Assembly: GCA_026545765.1 (NCBI GenBank)
Contig: JAIFAC010000283.1
Span: 62,001 to 126,000 of the forward strand
Direction: 5' to 3'
Length of the DNA: 64,000 nucleotides
DNA from: Plantago major
Taxonomy: Eukaryota; Streptophyta; Magnoliopsida; Lamiales; Plantaginaceae
The notes below the pieces were generated by a model that saw only the letters and a program-made list of their open reading frames with translations, was not told the origin of the DNA and made no database searches. Within the stretch, counting starts at the first letter, position 1. Every line of letters starts with the position of its first letter. A program made the translations under genes and the position numbers. Positions 56,801-64,000 of this stretch are shown here, one piece after another.

Positions 56801-59800
56801 GCACGATAGATCAATTAGTCGACTCCACGTCCGGATGTGCATCGAAGTTTCATGGACGCATACCAAGGTTTTTACCAAATTCGGATGGCCAAGGAGGACA
56901 TCAAGAAAACAGCTTTCTTCGATGCAGGAGGAGTATACTGTTTCAAGGTAATGCCCTTCGGATTGAAAAATGCGGGAGCCACTTACCAACAACTGGTGAA
57001 TCAAATGTTCAAGGAAGAAATTGGAAAAACCATGGAAGTGTACGTGGATGACATTCTCATCAAGGGCAAAACTGAATAGCATCATGTGCATCATTTGAAC
57101 AAGTGCTTCGCTATCCTTAGGAAGTATAGAATGAAACTGAATCCAGAAAAGTGCACGTTCGGAGTGAAAGGAGAAAAGTTCCTCGGATACATGGTCACAG
57201 AGAGGGGGATAAGTGCAAACCCTGAGAAGATCAAGGCAATCCTAGATCTGCCGCATCCGAAGAACCTCAATGAGGTACAGCAACTCATAAGACGTCTCAT
57301 GTCCTTAAGTCATTTTATTTCACGATCTGCGGAGAAGAATCTTCCGTTCTTCAAAATCCTCCAGAAAGGAGAGAGCTTTGAGTGGACCGCAAATGTCCTG
57401 AGGCTTTCGAAGTCAAAAGTACATCCATTCCTCCACCGCCTCCAAACCCGTCGAAGGAGAACCACTCTACCTCTACCTAGCAATCACGGAAGAGGCAATG
57501 AGTTCCGTATTAGTACGGATTCAAACTAATGATCACTTACCAATCTACTATCTTAGTAAAGCCCTTGCTGGGGCGGAGACAAGATACATGAAGATTGAGA
57601 AATTTGCATATGCTTTGGTTTACACCGCAAGACGGTTAAAGCCATACTTCAAGTCTCACAAAATAGTGGTACTAACTACGGAACCTTTGAAACAGGTCTT
57701 GGGAAAGCCCGATCAATCTGGACGACTCTCTAAGTGAGCGATCGAGCTGAGTGAATACGACATTTGCTATCAGGCTCCATCAGCCAAGAAGGCTCAAGTC
57801 CTCACCGACTTCCTAGCGGAATATTCGAAGGCGGATTCAGAGAAAGTCCCTGACAAACAGACATTTGAATGCCTAACCACCAAGCAGACCATCCGGAAGC
57901 CAGTTCCGCCGAAGTTCCATCCAGGCAACCTTGAGGATGCTCAATTCATCAATCAGTCCTAGCCTGAATCGTATGAGGAAACTCGGGTCAACCAAATGTT
58001 CCTTCTTGACGATGTCACAAGAAAACCCGGTACTAACAACTCCGGACCGGAAATCAGAGAGAAGGAGGAATAAAAATTGGAATTTCAGAAGCTCACAGAA
58101 GATCTCCAAACCGAAAAATATCCTTCTGATGTCTGGACATTGGAAGTGGACGGTTCCTCCAATGGAAGAGTGGGAGGGATTGAAATCTATCTTAAGAGCC
58201 CTGATGGCGCGGAACTCGACTACGCGATATCCTTGGAATTCAAAGTCACCAATAATGAGGCTGAGTATGAAGCATCATAGTCGCCACGTCCGCCAAATCC
58301 CTGCAAGTTCGGAAGCTCAAAGCTTACACGGACTCACAACTAGTTGAAGCCCAATTTCCAGGAACTTTTGCCACAAAAGGCCCTTCGATGATCAAGTATC
58401 TTGAACTACTCAAGCAGGAAGCCAGTCACTTTGAGGAGTTTGCCCTGGAAAAGTTTGACAGAGCATGGAATGAAAGAGCGGAGTCTCTGGCAAAATACGC
58501 ATCCGCAACAATGTCTCTGGACACTAGGAGAGTAATCCTACTCACTATTACTGACTCATCCGTCATGACTCTCAATTCAGCTGTCATGATAACTGACACA
58601 GGAAGAAACTGGATGACTGACATCTTTAACTATCTCAAGGACGGATCTCTACTAGCTGATCCAAAGGAATCAAGGAGCGTGCAGTGCCGAGCGAACATGT
58701 ACTTTATGCTAGGTGAAGATTTGTACAAGAGATCTTTTGCCGGGACTCATTTGAGGTGTTTGAGCTCAGCAGTCGCAAAGATCTGGCCGGAAGAGATACA
58801 CAACTAAGTCGGGAGTCATTCCGGGGGAAGAACTATTGCCCAGAAAATCATACGACAAGGCTATTACTGGCCTACCATTGATAAGGATTCCGCCAGCTAC
58901 GCCCAAAGATGCCCTGATTGCCAATATTATGCGAACATTCCACATCGTCCGACACATCCTATGATTCCGTCAATCATAGCATGTCCGTTTGATCAATGAG
59001 GCATCGATATTGTCGGACCAATCCCGAGGGCACTCAACAAAAGAAATTCCTAATTGTGGCCGTGGAATACTTCACCAAATGGGTAGAAGCAGAAGTTGTG
59101 GCAACCATTACGGAGAGTCGAAAGTGACCTTCATTTGGAAAACATCAATTGCCGCTGGTCTACCTGTGGTTCTTATCTCTGATAATGGTGCTCAATTTTC
59201 GTGCACAGCTCAAGAAATGGTTGTCGTCCTTCAAGATTGAACAACATTTCACATCTGTTGGATATCCGCAAGCTAATGGACAAGCAGAGTCCACAAACAA
59301 GACAATAGTCAAGATCTTGGAAAAGCGGTTGAGAACTTCTCAGGAAAGTCAAGGACGACCTAGATGGCGATTATGGGCTCATCGCACCACCGCATCGGAC
59401 CATGTAACAAAGAAACCCCATTTGCCTTCGTATGTGGCTCCTAAGCGCTTATACCAAAGCAGATATTGCCGAGACTACGAGGGTCCATGAAGTTCAAGAT
59501 TCCGCCAATCGTGAAGCTCGGATATTCGATCTAGATATGTTGGAACAGAAAAGAACTGAAGCACTGGCTAATATCCATAGGTATCAAGCAACTGCTACCC
59601 GAGCCTACAACAGGAATGTTCGAGCAAAAAACTTACAAGTCGGGGACCTAGTGCTTCACCGGGCTGACATTTTGAGCAATGTTGGAGAACTCAAGCCTAA
59701 ATGGGAAGGACCTTACAAGATTATCGGAGCAAGAGTGAATCGGAGTTACGAATTAGAAGATGAGCACGGACACCCACTCAAGCGCACATGGAATGCTAGG

Positions 59801-59887
59801 AACCTTCAAAAGTTTTACGATAAGGATGATCGAGCGACCACTTCCCGCCATTTAGATATTTTGGGCTTAAACTATCCATTATACTAA
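50809..59887 (+). pseudogene. Gag-pol region of Tat element 2 (fossil)
   Basis: Gag starts MARTRRTSQTSAAGVG at about 50812. After the foreign insertion come YTRLNRPRSDILATIIEKK-like Gag sequence and a zinc knuckle YCKFHKCRGHETDDC (about 55410-55455). A protease-like region with FVVVDYNTIFG lies near 56115-56150. Reverse transcriptase shows DAYQGFYQIRM, MPFGLKNAGATYQQ and the catalytic YVDD (about 56850-57060). The first RNase H lies near 57500-57740. A second, archaeal-type RNase H (WTLEVDGSSNGRVGG, NNEAEYEA) is near 58130-58280. Integrase shows YWPTIDK, CPDCQ, ISDNGAQFS and YPQANGQAES (about 58860-59290), then WEGPYKI. The coding region is broken in many places and cannot be expressed as a polyprotein. 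Confidence 0.88.
52281..55292 (+). mobile_element. Probable solo LTR (Tekay/Del-like) inserted in gag of Tat element 2
   Basis: About 3.0 kb interrupts the Gag match. It ends TTTTCGGGGCGTTACA, the typical end of long chromovirus LTRs, and shows the CGCCTGAGTGATAAGGGCTC type of sequence seen in such LTRs. It has no coding region. ATAC flanks both sides (52277-52280 and 55293-55296), compatible with a 5-bp duplication with one mismatch. The left end lacks a clear TG start, so that boundary is approximate. It inserted after Tat element 2 did. Confidence 0.65.
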
Positions 59888-60393
59888 CTCCTTCAGCGCT
59901 TTTGTTAACCCTTTTCATTATCGCTATGTAGCCCATAAGTTGTAATTGAATTTCCGGCAAATCAACACAACTTCTATCATTCGATTTGAAAGTTTAGTGT
60001 TCAAAACGACAACAAGCAAGTGATCGATTTTATTCATATGTGAAACCAAGTACATATGGCAATGTCTTTGTAATCCACCACTTCGGATCTCTACCTAGAT
60101 CTACAGCTACATTGCATAAACTGAGAAGGAGACATCTGGGCAATCGTGGTCCACCAATAAAGTAGATTCCTCCGACAGGACACTTCTTCACTCACTACTT
60201 CTGGGAAAACCGTAGATCTGATATGCCTGCACAACACAAGATGTTTTAATAAGTCGGAATTCTACGACATTCTCTATGGATCCCGCGCACAATGTGCCCG
60301 GAAACATCAAAATTGTGAGTAAGTGATTAGCACTGGGAACCTCGTGCTTATAAGCAAATTGCACGGACACATCTATCGTGTTCGACGTAAAAA
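59888..60393. other. Untranslated stretch after pol of Tat element 2
   Basis: It matches 14450-14560 of Tat element 1 in part (GCAATCCACACAACTTCTATC-type words: AATTTCCGGCAAATCAACAC here, CATTTCCGGTAAGTCAATAC there). There is no gene. Confidence 0.6.
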
Positions 60394-60588
60394 CTAGGAT
60401 CTATACACGGATCGACGATCGTCGCACGATCCACCCACAAGAACTCCTCGGGAAGAAAAAGCTCCTAAAGGGTGGATCACGCGTACAACCAATAAGATAG
60501 TCCGTTTGCTAACATACAAGTCTGTACGTGTACCGAGATCTATGCTTTCCGATGACTGATCTTCAACAATCTTCCCCTCCAGACCCAC
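60394..60588 (-). CDS. Antisense open frame of Tat element 2, unknown
   Basis: This is a 64-codon minus-strand frame (MGLEGKIVEDQSSESIDLGT) about 170 bp downstream of a minus-strand TATAAATA box (60757-60764). It has the same relative position as antisense frame A of element 1, but sequence similarity is not obvious. I do not recognise the family. Confidence 0.25.
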   Translation of the reverse strand: MGLEGKIVEDQSSESIDLGTRTDLYVSKRTILLVVRVIHPLGAFSSRGVLVGGSCDDRRSVYRS

Positions 60589-60756
60589 GCCACTCTCAAG
60601 CTCAGGATAAACGCCGACTTAAGAGTGGACGGGAGTCACGAGGGGGAAACTATTCAAGAAATCATCTTCTTGCGGGTACTACGGGGACCAAGCTATTGAG
60701 CAAATATGGAAATTGGAAGTTGGATTTGCACGACCAAGGCAAAGAGGAATCTGAAG

Positions 60757-60764
60757 TATTTATA
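60757..60764 (-). promoter_or_regulatory. Minus-strand TATA box in the 3' region of Tat element 2
   Basis: TTCTATAAATACTTC on the minus strand is a consensus TATA box upstream of the frame at 60588. Confidence 0.45.
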
Positions 60765-61078
60765 GAAGTAACGAACCAATAGGCGTCCGACGCCAAAACT
60801 CGACGCCGACAATGGGCTTCAACTATTCATTCGGGTCAATAAAGGTCGACCGTATGGGCTTATCCAATCAAGCCTACATGCTTCCATCAACCACATCCGA
60901 GTTTGTATTTGTTATTCATCTTACAAAGATGTGCGCCAATATAATCCGCAAAGTAAGGATAAGAAAAAGGTGATGACCTCATCTAATAAGGGTAGTCCGA
61001 ATTTTATAAACAAAATTATCCGAGCGTATAAGCTCAGAAGTTACATTTTGTCGAGGTCCGAGGACCATACATACTTCT

Positions 61079-61565
61079 ATGGGGCATACCCCACCTCATC
61101 CCTTTAGTGGATTCCCGAGGTTGAGCCATGAGATTCCGAGCTGCCACCTTGAGCCCGATGAACTTGCTATTGCATTCGGATCCTCCTACGGATCATCTTC
61201 AGCGTCCGCTCTCTCTCTTCTTCTTCGCTACGGTAACCAACGACAGAGAGGGGATCACCTTCGGATCAAGAACAATCAGATCATCCGTCGTGCTTGCCAA
61301 GGTAGATAGGATGATGTTCCCGCAAGCACGCTTACCCAAAGGCTAACAAAGAATCATACATGGACGGTCCGTTCTCCAAAGTTGAAGTTTTCCAAATCGG
61401 GTAGCGGTTTCAGATTAAGGTGAAGTTGTCTAGCTGACCGACTTTTCTCGAAAGCATCTACATCCTAGTGGAAACTCGATTTTCCAAAAATAAAATTTCT
61501 CCGAGAAGGAAGCTCATATGGGTAAAGCAAAGGAGAAATGAAGAATTACCACGCCCTCATTTATA
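61079..61565 (-). pseudogene. Counterpart of antisense frame B in Tat element 2
   Basis: The DNA at about 61130-61280 aligns with 15420-15560 of element 1 (GCATTCGGATCCTCCTACGG against GCATCCGAATCCTCCTGCGG). The TATA box CTATAAATGAGGGC at 61559-61565 (minus strand) matches the one at 15766-15773. The open frame is broken here. The shared layout is the point of interest. Confidence 0.55.
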
Positions 61566-62102
61566 GTAGCGATGGATCTTTATGATCACACCACATGTCA
61601 ATCATCCGACGGCTCGGAAGATGAAAGGACGCAGTAATAATGGCTATTTCATCGCTTTCACCCGCCTTCTGTAGGATCATGATCCCAAAAGGATAATTTT
61701 CTTAAGCAAGGGCGAACGGTCCGAAGAGATTCGTATTTTATTCTAGATCAGACGCCATCCACAAATGATCCGTGTTCTTAAGAGATGCGATTTTATGATA
61801 AATCAAAGATATGAACAACGAAGTAGAAAGAAGTAAAGAGGAAAGCAAGTAATGATTTAAACGCTGAAAGCGTTGTTCGCAGACTACATTATGAATGAAA
61901 GAGAATAAATATCAGATGTGGCTACATTCCGTGCCATCAAAAGATCACAAATTCAACAAGTACAGACATCACTGGCATACCCCTGCATTCACCTGGGGCC
62001 ACTGTTTTGACCCGCCCACCATTTGAGGCATCGACGGAGGCGGTCATGATTGAGCTGAGGCAAGGATTCAATGATCTCGAGCAAATTGAACCGTGATCGA
62101 GA

Positions 62103-63762
62103 CTAACGACTCAAAGAGTATTTAGTACCACCTTCAGAAAGTCCTGTAGTTCTCAAAAGGTACAATGATACCTTCAAGGGCATCCGGACACATTTCGAGA
62201 AAGGGTCCGCCATTCTTGATCTCGATCTCTCCTTCCTGCGACTACCACTAAACTCGCACGTACAACCGCTCGTCCGAGACATCATTCACAGGACCTCCAC
62301 GCCATTAGCATCCGCGAAGAATCAATCCTTCGCCTTTACCCAAGTTTTATGAGCAACTCGTCTCAGCTGACCGATAGCGATGAGAACCCATCCAGCGAGA
62401 GAAGCCTGACTTCTGGCATAAAAATCAAGGAGTCCGACTTCATGAAGTCTCGCCACCTCAAGGCGCATATTGAGGTCCTCAAACAGATATCCTTCGAGTC
62501 CCGGAAGGCCTTCATCGACCTTTTGAACAAAGTTATCCCGCCACCAAAGTCCGCCGATCTCCTCCCACTTGTCTTCACCAGGAACATTAATTTCTTTTCT
62601 TTCACCAGATCTTCACCTTCTCCGCCTCGTCTGCTAAGTGGCTGGCTCGTGCATCCTCCTCAATAGTAGCCCGCTCACCAGCCTTCCACTGCATGGCCCT
62701 GACGAAACATCCGAGCTGCAAGAAGTCCTCATGGATATAAGTTGTGTTTCTATTACACTAAGAACAATCCAAGGAAACCATGGAAAACTTGCTTACCCGC
62801 TGGTAAAGCTCGTCAAGCCCTCCAACCCGCTCCACCTCGTGGAGTCTGCCCGCCATACCCCCTCGCCGAGTGCAAAGTCGATGGGCGTGATAAAGGATGT
62901 CGCTTAGCCGCAAGGGAAGCCTCCGAGGTAGCTCCTCATACTCGAGGTTATGGCGTCTGATCAACACTCTCCCGGGTGCCGGGCAAAGGAAGCAGTGGCT
63001 TGAGGCAAGGTCGCTCCGAGTGGAAAGGCCTTTGCCCTTGCCGGGCACCACCAAGGCCTGTGGATCTTCTTCGGCCTTGTTCCACCTTTCCTCTTTCGCA
63101 GCAATATCGCTTTGGTCCACCATAGGGGACCCATGACGTGTTGATGATTCGTCCTCCGCCCAATGACTTCCGTGGCTTGTTGTTCCTCAAAGAATCTCTT
63201 CTTCTCAAACTAGTGAGTCACAAGAACAAAATATAAGTGTCAGACACGGACATATAAAGGACGAATTACCAGAATCGCGGAAAGGAAAGATCATCACGGA
63301 ACATTTCAAAGAAATAAAAACACGAATCCTAAGTTAAAAATCCTTACTTAAGTCCGTTTTTCCTCCAACTTCCACGGCGTCGGTCAGTCCGCACAAGTAA
63401 GGCAGGGGCCGACAGATCAGCCCATGGAAGGGGTACATAGGTGGGTCATTTTTCTTATGGATCTCTGCCACCCACGGAGCCACGTTCTTGGCGCCAACGG
63501 ATGTTCTCCTTAGAACGCTGTCGGCATTTATCGCTTTCATTGCCTCTGATATCCTGTGCTCTGTGGCCATCCGCACAAAAATATACCTGTCCCACCACTT
63601 CAACACCAAAGATGAAATGGAGTCCGAGATGAAATTGTAAGGTTTCCTATTCACAAAAGTATAGAAAAGGGGATTCCTCGGACTGAAAGACACGTGAAAG
63701 AGCTGCCTAAAGTTTTCAAAATTTATCATCGTCAGCTTTCTTCTTACAAAAATCAAGAACAA
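62103..63762 (-). pseudogene. Main antisense ORF of Tat element 2 (Transposase_28-like), broken
   Basis: Blocks on the minus strand match element 1. 63762-63334 carries FRQLFHVSFSPRNPLFYTFV, YNFISDSISSL and KWWDRYIFVRMA. 63208 to about 62758 carries VERVGGLDELYQRVS, matching VERVGGLDALYQRVS of element 1. The first, acidic block lies at or beyond the window end. The region is broken in several places. In both copies the best-kept part is the block around NFENFRQLFHVSFSP, which suggests it is the functional core in intact relatives; that is inference. Confidence 0.55.
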
Positions 63763-64000
63763 ATAAGGTTACCCAAAGACTTTGGGATAACTCGACTGAC
63801 CAATCCCATGTGATTCAAATGTGCTTTAGTTCCGCAACGGGACCCTCATCCACAAGCTTAAGGCACTTCATGCACGCACGTACTGCAGCGGATTATAGAA
63901 TGCATGCACGCTCGGGACCATGATTTCAACGGACTCGAATCTCCCATTTCGCTCCACTGGAATGTCCTCAGCTTAACCTTCACGACAAGTGGGAAGAAGC

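Larger units (their letters stand above)
49906..64000 (+). mobile_element. Tat element 2: fossil Ty3/Gypsy (Tat clade) element, runs past the window end
   Basis: Visible parts in order are the 5' LTR (49906-50756), primer site (50757-50777), gag (from 50809), a ~3 kb foreign solo LTR (52281-55292), zinc knuckle, protease-like region, reverse transcriptase, RNase H, a second archaeal-type RNase H, integrase (to 59887), and a long 3' region with minus-strand frames up to the window end. Two RNase H domains and an antisense ORF are hallmarks of the Tat clade (Retand, Grande, RIRE2 and kin). The coding part is broken in well over ten places, so this is an old fossil. Its 3' LTR lies outside the window, so no LTR-pair age can be given. 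Confidence 0.9.

Overview
The window is nuclear DNA of a flowering plant, most likely a eudicot. It is AT-rich, has plant-type spliced genes and TATA boxes, and carries plant-specific transposon families (CACTA, Mutator-like with FAR1/OTU, Ty3/Gypsy Tat clade, Ty1/Copia). Nothing bacterial is present: no operons and no convincing ribosome binding sites. Most of the 64 kb is transposable-element sequence, nested and of mixed age. One ordinary host gene was recognised, a kelch/beta-propeller-like gene on the minus strand near 24.3-26.0 kb.

Layout, left half. Positions 1-5310 are the right-hand part of a CACTA (En/Spm) transposon with a decayed tnp2-type transposase, a second spliced gene of the Transposase_24 type and a subterminal repeat block ending in the CACTA terminus. 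Positions 6444-13126 are a nearly complete Mutator-like element with ~270 bp inverted repeats and an 8-bp target duplication. It carries two divergent genes: a FAR1-MULE-OTU transposase on the plus strand and a well-preserved five-exon plant mobile domain (PMD) gene on the minus strand. They share a promoter region holding five consecutive perfect hairpins. Positions 13383-20175 are a fossil Tat-clade LTR element with one LTR and a large region of antisense open frames. A Copia fragment (21.2-22.3 kb), a Helitron helicase fragment (23.5-24.0 kb) and the kelch gene follow.

Middle. Positions 26.3-33.6 kb are AT-rich intergenic DNA with a MITE, a segmental duplication, a 1.55 kb inverted repeat, an unidentified exon-like fragment and a rearranged piece of nuclear rDNA. 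In the rDNA, 18S end, ITS1 and 5.8S lie on the minus strand, joined head-on to a plus-strand 18S fragment. Positions 33608-40789 are a young, largely non-coding Tat-related LTR element on the minus strand, with two ~98 % identical LTRs and a 1.2 kb array of 24-bp repeats. Positions 41749-47302 are a three-LTR tandem array with almost no internal sequence.

Right end. From 49906 to beyond the window lies a second fossil Tat element. It has an LTR, primer binding site, gag, zinc knuckle, reverse transcriptase, two RNase H domains and integrase, followed by an antisense region that matches the one at 13.4-20.2 kb. A ~3 kb solo LTR of another family sits inside its gag region.

How the parts relate. 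The three Tat elements share features pairwise: a 21-bp primer-binding site (elements 2 and 3), the Gag start MARTRR (elements 2 and 3), a polypurine-tract sequence (elements 1 and 3) and the antisense region (elements 1 and 2). This points to one family with an autonomous form and reduced partners. The most interesting candidate is that antisense region, where several minus-strand open frames lie downstream of their own TATA boxes, with the layout kept in two separate copies. All family names rest on recognising motifs by eye; no database search was run.
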